From Wenzhouxiangella sp. (GTDB lineage Bacteria; Pseudomonadota; Gammaproteobacteria; Xanthomonadales; Wenzhouxiangellaceae), in contig SLKT01000042.1 of NCBI GenBank assembly GCA_007134485.1, positions 47,065 through 111,064 on the forward strand: 64,000 bases of DNA, read 5' to 3'. Below the pieces are notes generated by a model. It worked only from the letters and a program-made list of their open reading frames with translations, made no database searches and was not told the DNA's origin. Of the stretch, positions 17,783 to 26,115 are shown in pieces (position 1 is the first letter of the stretch; every line of letters starts with the position of its first letter). The position numbers were made by a program, and so were the translations under genes.

Positions 17783-19062
17783 TGACTGAGAACCGTCTGC
17801 GCAAGATCGCCATCATCGGCGGCAGTCGCATTCCCTTCTGTCGTTCCAACACCCTGTATGCGAGCCAGACCAATCTGGACATGCTCAGCGCTGCGATTCA
17901 GGGCGTGGTCGACCGCTTTGAGCTGGATGGCAAACAAATCGACCAGGTGCTGGCCGGCGCCGTGACCACCCATTCCAAGGACTGGAACCTGGCGCGTGAA
18001 GCCGTGCTGTCGACCACGCTGTCGCCCTTGACCAGCGGGATCACCCTTCAACAGGCCTGCGGGACCAGTCTCCAGGCGGCCCTGCTGGCCGGCGGCCAGA
18101 TCGCCTCCGGCCAGATCGAATCGGCCATCGTGGCCGGCACCGACACCACCAGCGATGCCCCCATCGTGTTCAAGCGCCGCTTTGCCCAGCGCTTGATCAA
18201 GCTGGGCCGGGCCCGTTCACTGGGCCAGAAACTGGGCGCGTTCAAGGGATTTTCTTTCGGTGAACTGGCGCCCCAGCCTCCGCGCAACAGCGAACCGCGC
18301 ACCGGATTGTCCATGGGCCAGCATTGCGAACGCATGGCCCGCGAGTGGGACATCAGTCGCGCCGATCAGGATGAGCTGACCCTGGATTCGCACCAGAAGG
18401 CCGCTGCGGCCTGGGATTCCGGATTCTTCGATGATCTTGTAACTGCCCACGAAGGCGTCATTCGTGACAACATCGTCCGCCCGGACACCAGCCTGGACAA
18501 GCTGTCCAGCCTGAAACCGGTCTTCGATCGCAAGGAAGGCACCCTGACCGCCGGCAATTCCACCACCCTGACCGATGGGGCGGCCGGGGTGCTGCTGGCC
18601 TCGGAAGAATGGGCCAAAAAGCACGATTTGCCGGTCACCGCCTGGCTGACCTTCGGTCGTACCGCCTCGGTCGATTTCGTCAACCAGGATGAAGGCTTGC
18701 TGATGGCCCCCACGGTGGCGGTGGCAGAAATGCTGCAACAGGCCGAGTTGAAACTGCAGGATTTCGATTTCTACGAGATCCACGAGGCTTTCGCCGCGCA
18801 GGTGTTGTGCACACTCAAAGCCTGGGAATCGAAAACCTATTGCACCGAGCGCCTGGGCCTGGATGATGCCCTGGGCAGCATCGACCGCTCGCGGATGAAT
18901 GTTCAGGGCGGCTCGGTCGCCATCGGCCACCCGTTTGCAGCCACCGGCGCACGCATCCTGTCCACCCTGGCCGCCACCCTGGAAAAGGCCGGCTCCGGGC
19001 GCGGCCTGATCTCGGTGTGCACCGCCGGCGGCATGGGCGTCTCGGCTATTGTTGAAAGATAG
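17782..19062 (+). CDS. fadI: Acetyl-CoA C-acyltransferase (thiolase, FadI type)
   Basis: Beta subunit of the beta-oxidation complex, which cleaves 3-ketoacyl-CoA. The acylated cysteine lies in LQQACGTSLQAA, the histidine in EIHEAFAAQV and the second cysteine in VCTAGGMG. GGSVAIGHPFAATGAR is the thiolase signature 2. Its 426 aa are nearer FadI (436) than FadA (387). It is directly coupled to the alpha subunit gene. It ends at a short tandem repeat shared with the convergent GNAT gene. Confidence 0.92.
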   Translation: MTENRLRKIAIIGGSRIPFCRSNTLYASQTNLDMLSAAIQGVVDRFELDGKQIDQVLAGAVTTHSKDWNLAREAVLSTTLSPLTSGITLQQACGTSLQAALLAGGQIASGQIESAIVAGTDTTSDAPIVFKRRFAQRLIKLGRARSLGQKLGAFKGFSFGELAPQPPRNSEPRTGLSMGQHCERMAREWDISRADQDELTLDSHQKAAAAWDSGFFDDLVTAHEGVIRDNIVRPDTSLDKLSSLKPVFDRKEGTLTAGNSTTLTDGAAGVLLASEEWAKKHDLPVTAWLTFGRTASVDFVNQDEGLLMAPTVAVAEMLQQAELKLQDFDFYEIHEAFAAQVLCTLKAWESKTYCTERLGLDDALGSIDRSRMNVQGGSVAIGHPFAATGARILSTLAATLEKAGSGRGLISVCTAGGMGVSAIVER

Positions 19063-19064
19063 GT

Positions 19065-19091
19065 TTCAGGGGTCAGGATTCAGGGGTCAGG
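19065..19091. repeat. Tandem repeat of TTCAGGGGTCAGG (two units)
   Basis: Two identical 13-bp units, TTCAGGGGTCAGG, lie at 19065-19077 and 19079-19091, separated by one A, 2 bp after the thiolase stop. The right-hand part encodes the last residues and stop of the GNAT gene on the other strand. A related heptamer array sits at 26119-26146. Confidence 0.85.
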
Positions 19092-19357
19092 TCCTGGTAG
19101 TCCGGGTGGCGGTCGATCCATGATTTGACGTATGGGCATCGTGGCCGGACCTTCAGGCCTTCTGAACGCGCCCAGTCCAGGGCATGACGGGTGAGTCGGC
19201 CGGCCAGGCCGCGACCACCGACGGCCTCTGGCACGCGCACGCTGTTCATGCTGACGACATCGCCGCTGCGGGTGAATTCCAATACGCAGGTTTCGCCGTC
19301 GACCACCATAGAGAACCGTCCGGCTTCCAATTCCAGATTGATTGTCGGCTCATCCAT
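19073..19357 (-). CDS. Small GNAT-fold N-acetyltransferase (NATD1-like)
   Basis: A 94-aa minimal acetyltransferase of the GCN5-related NATD1/YjdJ type. The acetyl-CoA loop is GGRGLAGRLTRHALDWA, followed by VRPRCPYVKSWIDRHPDYQDL, the typical C terminus. I chose the ATG at 19357, which overlaps the upstream aminotransferase stop by 8 nt (ATGGATGA) and has AAGGA 8 bp before it. An ATG at 19378 is also in frame. The extreme C terminus is encoded in the tandem repeat at 19065-19091. The substrate is unknown. Confidence 0.85.
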   Translation of the reverse strand: MDEPTINLELEAGRFSMVVDGETCVLEFTRSGDVVSMNSVRVPEAVGGRGLAGRLTRHALDWARSEGLKVRPRCPYVKSWIDRHPDYQDLTPES

Positions 19358-20717
19358 GGCCGACTTCCTTGGCGGCACGATCCAGTCCCCGTCCGAGCTT
19401 GTCGACCAGTTCCTCGATCTGCGCCTCGTCGATAATCAGTGGCGGGCAGATGGCGACCACATCGCCGGGCAGTGCACGCACGATCAGGCCTTCGGCCAGA
19501 CAGCCGGCGGCGACCTTGAAGGCCAACTTTTCGGACGGCGGAAACTGAGCACGTGTGGCCTTGTCGGCGACCAGTTCCAGGCCGGCAATCAGGCCGATGC
19601 CGCGCAAGTTTCCGACCAATGGATGGTCGGCGATCGGCGCGAGTTTCTCCTGCAGGATCGGGCCCATTCGGGCGGCATGCGCCATCAACCCGCGCTCTTC
19701 CATCAATTCCAGGTTACGCAAGGCCACGGCCGCCGCGACCGGGTGGCCGGCATAGGTCAAGCCATGGGCAAACAGCCCGACGCCGCCGGCGGCATCGACG
19801 ATGGCATCGAACATGAACGGTGGTACCGCAACCGCCGAGATCGGCTGGTAGGCCGACGACAAGGCCTTGGCCATGGTCATGGTGGTGGGTTTCATGTTGT
19901 AGGTCTGGCAACCGAAGGGCATGCCGGTACGGCCAAAACCACACACCACCTCGTCATCGATCAACAGGATGTCGTGCTTTTCTAGAATGGGCTGAATCCG
20001 GTCGAAATAGCCTTCCGGTGGGAGGATTACGCCACCGGCGCCCATCAGGGGTTCAGCGATCATGGCGGCAATGGTATCGGCGCCCTCATGCTCGATCACC
20101 GCCTCCAGTTCACGCGCCAGTCGGTCGGCGAATTCGGCCTCGCTTTCACCATCCCTGCCCTGACGATAGAAATTGGGCGAGGTCAGGTGAATGACGTCGT
20201 CCATGGACAGATCGAAATGCTTGTGGAAGGCCGGCAACCCGGTCAGGGCGGCGGTGGCCATGGTCACACCGTGATAGGCGTTGCCACGCGAAATGATCTT
20301 CTTCTTTTCCGGCTTGCCGATGGCATGAAAGTAATAGCGCATTAGCTTGACTTGGGTGTCATTGGCATCGGAGCCTGAACAACCAAACAGAAAACGCGCA
20401 CCCTCGATCGGCACCCATTCGGCCAGCTTGGCGGCCAGACGAATGCTGGGCTCGTTGCTCTTGCCGGCAAACAGGGGCCCGTAGCAGAACTTCTCCATCT
20501 GCTGTGCCGCCACCCGGGCCAGTTCCTTCTCGCCATAACCCAGCGCGGTGCACCACAACCCGGCCATGCCTTCAAGATATCGGTTGCCGTCGTTATCGTA
20601 GATGTACACGCCTTCACCGCGATCCCAGATCTGGGGGCCAAGGTCACGATGACCGCGCAGGTCGGTGGCGGGATGGAACAGATGATCAAGGTCAAGCTGG
20701 GCCAGGGAACGGGTCAA
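19350..20717 (-). CDS. Class III aminotransferase (omega-amino acid:pyruvate type)
   Basis: A 455-aa PLP-dependent class III aminotransferase. The pyridine-ring aspartate lies in LLIDDEVVCGFGRTG, and the Schiff-base lysine in MAKALSSAYQPISAV. FGCSGSDANDTQVKLMRYY contacts the phosphate. The family covers beta-alanine/omega-amino acid:pyruvate and related transaminases, so the exact substrate is unknown. It starts at TTG, which is supported by a perfect AGGAGG 8 bp upstream. It lies 32 bp after the MoxR gene. Confidence 0.9.
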   Translation of the reverse strand: MTRSLAQLDLDHLFHPATDLRGHRDLGPQIWDRGEGVYIYDNDGNRYLEGMAGLWCTALGYGEKELARVAAQQMEKFCYGPLFAGKSNEPSIRLAAKLAEWVPIEGARFLFGCSGSDANDTQVKLMRYYFHAIGKPEKKKIISRGNAYHGVTMATAALTGLPAFHKHFDLSMDDVIHLTSPNFYRQGRDGESEAEFADRLARELEAVIEHEGADTIAAMIAEPLMGAGGVILPPEGYFDRIQPILEKHDILLIDDEVVCGFGRTGMPFGCQTYNMKPTTMTMAKALSSAYQPISAVAVPPFMFDAIVDAAGGVGLFAHGLTYAGHPVAAAVALRNLELMEERGLMAHAARMGPILQEKLAPIADHPLVGNLRGIGLIAGLELVADKATRAQFPPSEKLAFKVAAGCLAEGLIVRALPGDVVAICPPLIIDEAQIEELVDKLGRGLDRAAKEVGHG

Positions 20718-20749
20718 GGGGAATTCCTCCTGAAAAATCGGAAAGGCTA

Positions 20750-21838
20750 TCAGATCAGATGACGTTGCGCGTAGGTCTCGCGCCAGTGATCGCCATCCTT
20801 GATGGCCACCTCGGTATCAAAGTAATGCAGCAGGCGGCGACGGTCTTCGGGCTTGTCCTTGATCGCCGATCCGATGATGAAATGGACCAGCTGGTCGATC
20901 GAGAGTTTGCCGTCGCTGTAATAGAAAGCATGAACGCTGAGCGCATGCGCAACACCAACTGCTTCGGCAGTGGACATGCTGGCTCCGGCCAGGCGGTCGG
21001 TACTGCGCCCATCCAGGGTCTGGCCGTTGCGCAGCTCGTGAAAGATCGTGACCAGGACCTCGAGAATGTCTCGACCGAGTTCGACCTTCAATCCCGAATG
21101 CTCATTGAGCTTGGCGACTTCGCGTTCGACCACCGCGATCTCGGCATCGAGTTCACGGATGGCCGGGATGATCTCGAAATTCATCCGGCGCTTGAGCGCC
21201 GCACTCATTCTGTTGACCCCTTCATCGACACTGTTGGAGGTGGCAATGACGTTGAAACCGGCCCGCGCATACAGCACGCCCTCTTTGCCGCTAAGTTCGG
21301 GAATGATGGCGACCCGGTCGGACAGGATGGACAACAGCGCATCCTGCAGTGGTTGCGGACATCGCGCAATTTCCTCGAAGCGCACCAGCTTGCCATCACG
21401 CATGCCGCGATAGATCGGACTGGGCACCAGGGCGTCGACCACCGGTCCCTTGTCCTTGAGAATCGCTTCGTTCCAGCTATACAGCAACTGACTGACCTGG
21501 CTGACCGCCCCACCCTGAACGGCCAGCGAGGAATCACCGGAAATGGCCGCGGCAATCAATTCCGACAGCCACGACTTGGCGGTGCCGGGCTCGCCCACAA
21601 GCAGGCAGCCCCGATCCGTCAGAAGGCCAATCACGATGCGGGTGATCACGCCCGGATCGGCCACGATCTTGGTTTGTATGCCCAGTTCCTCGTCGCCAAG
21701 TACGAATTTCTCCACCGCCAGTGGAGACAGGTTCCAGCCCGGGGGAACCGGATGGCTATCCCGTTTGGCAAGAATCTGAAGTTCCTTCTGGTAAAACAGC
21801 TCGGCGGGCTGGCGCTGCAGTGGCGTCGACTTAGCCAT
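20750..21838 (-). CDS. MoxR-type AAA ATPase
   Basis: A 362-aa AAA+ ATPase. Walker A is GEPGTAKSW, and the Walker B-like segment KLVRFEEIAR is followed by ALLSILSDR and sensor 1 NVIATSNSVDEGVN. ALKRRMNFEII is the arginine-finger region. It resembles the YehL branch of MoxR ATPases, which usually work with a von Willebrand A partner, but no such gene lies in this window. I chose the ATG at 21838 with GGAG upstream. It overlaps the GspE-fusion stop by 8 nt, so the two proteins are probably co-translated. Confidence 0.88.
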   Translation of the reverse strand: MAKSTPLQRQPAELFYQKELQILAKRDSHPVPPGWNLSPLAVEKFVLGDEELGIQTKIVADPGVITRIVIGLLTDRGCLLVGEPGTAKSWLSELIAAAISGDSSLAVQGGAVSQVSQLLYSWNEAILKDKGPVVDALVPSPIYRGMRDGKLVRFEEIARCPQPLQDALLSILSDRVAIIPELSGKEGVLYARAGFNVIATSNSVDEGVNRMSAALKRRMNFEIIPAIRELDAEIAVVEREVAKLNEHSGLKVELGRDILEVLVTIFHELRNGQTLDGRSTDRLAGASMSTAEAVGVAHALSVHAFYYSDGKLSIDQLVHFIIGSAIKDKPEDRRRLLHYFDTEVAIKDGDHWRETYAQRHLI

Positions 21839-24101
21839 GGGCTTCTCTCCTTCCGCCGCGTACTTCGGGCGCCATGCGATCCTGAGGCAGGATGCGTGGC
21901 AATTCACTCATCGGGATGATGCCCTTGATGACGTGATCCAGCGCGCTGTCGCGCATGGTGATCAGGCCAGAATCCAGGGCTTGCCAGCGCAACTCACCGA
22001 TCGGCGGCTGCAGGGAAATGAGATTGCGGATATCGTCGTTGACATGCAGGTACTCGACGGTGGCAATCCGGCCGCGGGTTCCACGTCCATTGCAATGCAC
22101 GCAGCCCTTGCCCTCGAAGCACTTGAATCCCGATGGAACACGCTCCGGAAACAACTCCCGGAGAATGACCGGGTCCGGGTCGGCCGGTTGCCGACAATTC
22201 GAGCAGATGCGCTTGGCCAGTCGCTGGGCGATCACCGCCAGCAGCTCGCTGGCGATCGAATTGGGCAGAATGCCCAGGTCGAACAGGCGCTGCAGTGAGT
22301 CGACTGCATCGTTGCAATGCAGGGTCGACAGCACCAAGTGACCGGTCTGCGAGGCCCGCATTGCCTCCAGGGCCGTCTCGCGGTCGCGAATTTCACCGAC
22401 CAGGATCACGTCGGGGTCCTGGCGAACGAATGATCGCATCGCATCGGCGAAATTGAATCCGATATCCGGACGCGTGCGGGTCTGCTGGATATTGTCAATC
22501 GAATACTCGATCGGGTCTTCAACGGTAATGACCTTGCGTCGCCCGTCGTCGGCCAGCGCCTGAAGCGCGGCATACAAGGTGGTCGATTTGCCCGAACCGG
22601 TCGGGCCCACGACCAGTACCAGCCCGGCCGGGTTGTCAAGCAGGCGCTGATAGAGCTGGGCCACTCTCGGTGCCATGCCCAACTCATCCAGGCCCAGCAC
22701 CCGACCGGTCTGGGACAGCAGGCGGATGACCGCATGTTCACCATGCAACGAGGGCTGGATCTGGACCCGCAAGTCATAATTGGTCTCGCCCACTCGCATG
22801 TGTGAACGCCCGCCCTGGGGAAGACGTCGCTCGGCGATGTTGATCTCGGCACGTACCTTGATGACATTGATCAGGCCGGCGTGATCGCGCGGGGTGAGCT
22901 TGTAGTGATCCAGATCCCGCAACTCACCATCGGCGCGAATGCGAATGCGAATGCGCGAGCCATAACGCTCGACATGAATGTCGCTGGCCTTGGCGCTGAC
23001 TGCATCAAGAAGAATGGCTTCATAAATGGAAACCAGGAAATGACTGATTTCCCGGTTGGTCGCCCCGAGCAGATCATCTTCTTCCTGCTTGTCCTGTGGA
23101 AGGTCGCGCCACTTGAGCATCTCGCGACTGCGATCGGTCAATTCCAGCGCCGACCAGATGCGCTTGAAATCCGTTGAAGTCACCAGGACCCGGGTCACGG
23201 TGATGTGCGGCTGCATGCGCACGATGTCTTCGATCGCGGCATCCGGATTATCGGTCACCAACAGCAACTCATCGCCACGCTTACGGACCGGCAGGATGCG
23301 CTGATTCTCCAGAAACGTCTTGGAGAACTTCTGGTAAAGCCGAACGTCGAGAATCTTCAGAATCTCGTCGGCACTGGTGAATTCCAGGGCATGCTGGCGG
23401 GCCAGGTCGCGGTAAAAGTCGGCATCATCGACTTCAACGCTCCGACGCAGGACATTAATGACCGGTTCCTTGTTTTTCTCGGCCTGCTTGCGGGCCGCCT
23501 GCAAGGCCTTTTCATCGATATAGCCCAGATCAATCATGACCTCCCCGGTATCCTTGGAGAAGTTGATCGTGCCGTGCTCGGCACGCCGGAAACTGCCGTC
23601 GTCAAAGCGCAGATAACTGACCAGGATCGGGTGCAGCCGCTCGACCCCTTCCAGACAGAACAGTCGTCCCCCCGGCGCCAGTTGCGACTGCAGCTCGCCG
23701 ATGTCGGACAGAAAGCACGAGCACACGATCAAATCGAAAGGCGCCAGATCCGGCGCACCGGCCTCGCCGTCATCCAGCAGCAGTTCGATATTCCTGATTC
23801 GTGCCCGCTCGAAGTTGCGCTGGGCGATGCGAGCGATCGGTTCTTCGCGCTCAACCACGATCACCTGCCGCACCAATTGAGCCAGAACTGCGGGCAGGTA
23901 CCCGGCCCCGCAGCCAATCAGCAACACCTTGCAATCGGACTCGATGACTCCAACGGGAGCAAGCATCTGGCGAACCGCCGAGGTGGTTGGAATGCTTCGC
24001 CCGGACACCAGTTGGCGCAAGTCATTGGAGGCGATGAAGGCCGAACGGGGAAAATTGGCCAACACCTTTTCAACACGGGAATCGGAATGCTTCTTGATCA
24101 C
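21831..24101 (-). CDS. Fusion: PCMT-like methyltransferase domain + GspE/PilB family secretion ATPase
   Basis: A 756-aa protein from the preferred GTG at 24101 (AAGGGG upstream); an ATG at 24155 is possible. Residues 1-165 look like a protein-isoaspartate-methyltransferase-type Rossmann domain: VLLIGCGAGYLPAVLAQLV, the acidic VVERE and the LAPGGRLF strand. Residues 185-320 fit the GspE/MshE N-terminal domain. The ATPase follows, with the aspartate box KASDIHVER, Walker A GPTGSGKST (499-507), Walker B VILVGEIRD and zinc cysteines CSNC/CVHC (633/636, 667/670). No pilin or platform genes are adjacent. The MoxR gene overlaps its end. The fused methyltransferase is unusual. Confidence 0.9.
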   Translation of the reverse strand: MIKKHSDSRVEKVLANFPRSAFIASNDLRQLVSGRSIPTTSAVRQMLAPVGVIESDCKVLLIGCGAGYLPAVLAQLVRQVIVVEREEPIARIAQRNFERARIRNIELLLDDGEAGAPDLAPFDLIVCSCFLSDIGELQSQLAPGGRLFCLEGVERLHPILVSYLRFDDGSFRRAEHGTINFSKDTGEVMIDLGYIDEKALQAARKQAEKNKEPVINVLRRSVEVDDADFYRDLARQHALEFTSADEILKILDVRLYQKFSKTFLENQRILPVRKRGDELLLVTDNPDAAIEDIVRMQPHITVTRVLVTSTDFKRIWSALELTDRSREMLKWRDLPQDKQEEDDLLGATNREISHFLVSIYEAILLDAVSAKASDIHVERYGSRIRIRIRADGELRDLDHYKLTPRDHAGLINVIKVRAEINIAERRLPQGGRSHMRVGETNYDLRVQIQPSLHGEHAVIRLLSQTGRVLGLDELGMAPRVAQLYQRLLDNPAGLVLVVGPTGSGKSTTLYAALQALADDGRRKVITVEDPIEYSIDNIQQTRTRPDIGFNFADAMRSFVRQDPDVILVGEIRDRETALEAMRASQTGHLVLSTLHCNDAVDSLQRLFDLGILPNSIASELLAVIAQRLAKRICSNCRQPADPDPVILRELFPERVPSGFKCFEGKGCVHCNGRGTRGRIATVEYLHVNDDIRNLISLQPPIGELRWQALDSGLITMRDSALDHVIKGIIPMSELPRILPQDRMAPEVRGGRREAHG

Positions 24102-24172
24102 GCCTTGTCGGACCCCTTTCGATTCAGTCGTTACAATATCAGAACATCCAAACATGCAGGGGCACGAGCAAC

Positions 24173-24706
24173 ATGAAATACTGGATTTTTGCTTTTTTCG
24201 GAATCTTTCTGTCGGGTCTGCTTGTGGCCGACGAACATCCACGCGCGAATGCCGAGCTGGTCGATACGGATGGCGAGATGATCGGAACAGCAGAGCTGGT
24301 GCAGGGGCCGTCGGGCACGCTGATTCGAATCACACTCGAAGGCTTGCCCCCCGGCCCCAAGGCCATACACATTCATGGCACCGGCGACTGCGATGACCAT
24401 TGCGACGGCTTCCAGGCTTCGGGCGGTCACCTGAACCCGGATGATCGCCCCCACGGGCTGCTCAATCCGGATGGCCCCGATGCCGGTGACCTGCCCAATT
24501 TTCATGTCCATGAGAACGGTTACGCCTGGGCCGAGTTCTACACCACTCTGGCGAGTCTTGACGGCAGCTTCGGCGCCAGGATTCTCGACGATGACGGCGC
24601 CGCCCTGGTCATCCACGAAAATCCCGATGACCACAGCAGCCAACCGATCGGCGGCGCCGGCGCCCGGCTGGCCTGCGGGGTTATCCGTCTGAGCGAGGCG
24701 GAATGA
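24173..24706 (+). CDS. sodC: Cu/Zn superoxide dismutase
   Basis: A 177-aa secreted superoxide dismutase. A signal peptide (MKYWIFAFFGIFLSGLLVA) sends it to the periplasm. The metal ligands are visible in KAIHIHGTGDC, GGHLNPDDRPHGL and FHVHENGYA, and the disulfide partner in RLACGVI. The start lies 72 bp from the divergent GspE-fusion start. The gene is convergent with the HIT gene, with no bases between the two stops. Confidence 0.93.
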   Translation: MKYWIFAFFGIFLSGLLVADEHPRANAELVDTDGEMIGTAELVQGPSGTLIRITLEGLPPGPKAIHIHGTGDCDDHCDGFQASGGHLNPDDRPHGLLNPDGPDAGDLPNFHVHENGYAWAEFYTTLASLDGSFGARILDDDGAALVIHENPDDHSSQPIGGAGARLACGVIRLSEAE

Positions 24707-25051
24707 TCAACCCGGCGGCCAGGTCATCCGTCGACCACCCAGCAAATGCAGGTGGATGTGGTAGACCGACTGGCCACCGTCGCGGTTGCAATTGAATACC
24801 AGCCGATAGCCGTTTTCGCTCAACCCCTCGCTGGCGGCGATTTCACGCGCCGCCAGCACCATCCGACCGACAAGCTCGGCATCGCCGGGCTCCAGGTCAT
24901 TGATGGTGGCGATGCGTCGCTTGGGGATCACCAGGACATGGACCGGCGCCTGCGGATCGATGTCGCGAAACGCCAGCACATCGTCATTTTCGAACACGAT
25001 ATCGGCGGGGATTTCGCGGCGAATGATTTTTTCAAACAGATCGTCCGACAT
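24707..25051 (-). CDS. HIT family nucleotide hydrolase (HinT-like)
   Basis: A 114-aa histidine triad protein that hydrolyses purine nucleotide phosphoramidates. The triad HIHLHLLGGR with the upstream YRLVFNCNRDGGQSV is diagnostic. The N-terminal LFEKIIRREIPADIV is the classical PKCI/HinT start. It directly follows the SDR gene (stop and start adjoin). Confidence 0.94.
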   Translation of the reverse strand: MSDDLFEKIIRREIPADIVFENDDVLAFRDIDPQAPVHVLVIPKRRIATINDLEPGDAELVGRMVLAAREIAASEGLSENGYRLVFNCNRDGGQSVYHIHLHLLGGRRMTWPPG

Positions 25052-25738
25052 TCATTGCACTCCTTTGTCGATTTGTTCGAGCACACCCGTGGCAGCCGCA
25101 CCTGATGACGGCAACTCGTCCGGGGTGGTCACCGGCCATGCTGCTGCTCTCAGGCGCGAGTAGAACGGGCCGGGATCGATATCCAGTACGCGCGGCCCGC
25201 GCGGTCCAAGTTCGGCAGCAAGCGCTCCGACCAACCATGACCTGCCGGCTTGCGACAGGCCGTAGGCACCCCAGTTGGCGGGCTTCTCAAGACAGTATCG
25301 GTCATTGATGAAGACCAGCCTTGCACCCTCGACCTTGCGCATCAACGGCAGCATGGCGCGGGTCAATAGCCAGGGCCCGGTCAGTGCGGTCTGCATGATC
25401 TTCATCCATTCTTCAGGTACCTGGTGCTCGATCGGCCGCAAGGCGGTAAACATTGCAGCATTGTGAACAAGCACATCAACACGACCGAACTCGGCCTCGA
25501 TGGTGGCAGCCAGCTCGTCGTAATCATCGGGTGTGGCGCCGACCAGGTCCAGGGGCAGCAAGGTCGGAGCGCGACCGGTGTCTTCGAGCAGGCGATCATG
25601 CATTGCATTGAGCCCACGTGCATCTCGATCCAGGGCGATGCATTCAGTCGAACGGTTCAGAATCTGCTCGACCAGGGCCTGGCCCAGTGCGCCGGCAGCG
25701 CCGGTGATCAACCAGACCGGCTGCAAGGATTTGTTCAT
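25052..25738 (-). CDS. YciK-like short-chain dehydrogenase with altered catalytic motif
   Basis: A 228-aa SDR-fold protein. The cofactor motif is TGAAGALG and the NNAG motif appears as VHNAAM. The region ANWGAYGLSQAG aligns with ANWGAYAASK of E. coli YciK, but the catalytic lysine of YxxxK is glutamine here, and the preceding serine region reads VFINDRY. The protein may therefore be catalytically dead or use other chemistry. It forms a two-gene unit with the HIT gene. Confidence is high for the fold, low for a function. Confidence 0.85.
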   Translation of the reverse strand: MNKSLQPVWLITGAAGALGQALVEQILNRSTECIALDRDARGLNAMHDRLLEDTGRAPTLLPLDLVGATPDDYDELAATIEAEFGRVDVLVHNAAMFTALRPIEHQVPEEWMKIMQTALTGPWLLTRAMLPLMRKVEGARLVFINDRYCLEKPANWGAYGLSQAGRSWLVGALAAELGPRGPRVLDIDPGPFYSRLRAAAWPVTTPDELPSSGAAATGVLEQIDKGVQ

Positions 25739-25830
25739 CGGGAATTCAAGCCCGCATCAGTGGGTCCAACGCGCATTGTCGCAGATTGCGCTAACATGAA
25801 CCAAGCCATTGCAACCGGAGTCTGAAAGGC

Positions 25831-26115
25831 GTGCCGTTTTACGAATACACAACCACAGACCAGAGCGACTGCCCGCAGTGTGGCGATCGTTTCACGGTTC
25901 TGCAGAAATTGTCCGATGCTCGCCTCGAGCACTGTCCGCAGTGCGGCGGCCCGGTCCGGCAACTGATTTCCTCGCCCAATGTAGTCAGTGGACAGGCCCA
26001 CAAGCTTAGCGAATCCCATATCGAGAAAGCCGGATTTACCCAGTACAAGAAGATCGGCAAGGGGGTCTATGAGAAAACCGCCGGCAAGGGGCCGGGTGTG
26101 ATCAGTGCAGACTAA
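25831..26115 (+). CDS. FmdB family zinc-ribbon protein
   Basis: A 94-aa protein with an N-terminal FmdB zinc ribbon: PFYEYTT, CPQCGDRF at the first knuckle and CPQCGGPV at the second. The C-terminal lysine/glycine-rich tail is typical. It starts at GTG (25831). The role of the family is poorly known; in some methylotrophs it regulates amide utilisation genes. Its stop lies inside the start region of the following Slp gene, an overlap of 11 nt. Confidence 0.88.
   Translation: MPFYEYTTTDQSDCPQCGDRFTVLQKLSDARLEHCPQCGGPVRQLISSPNVVSGQAHKLSESHIEKAGFTQYKKIGKGVYEKTAGKGPGVISAD

Noticed and set aside
20504-21919. A 471-codon plus-strand frame opposite the MoxR and aminotransferase genes
   Set aside because: The minus-strand proteins carry clear motifs. 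The plus-strand product is low-complexity shadow sequence crossing two genes.
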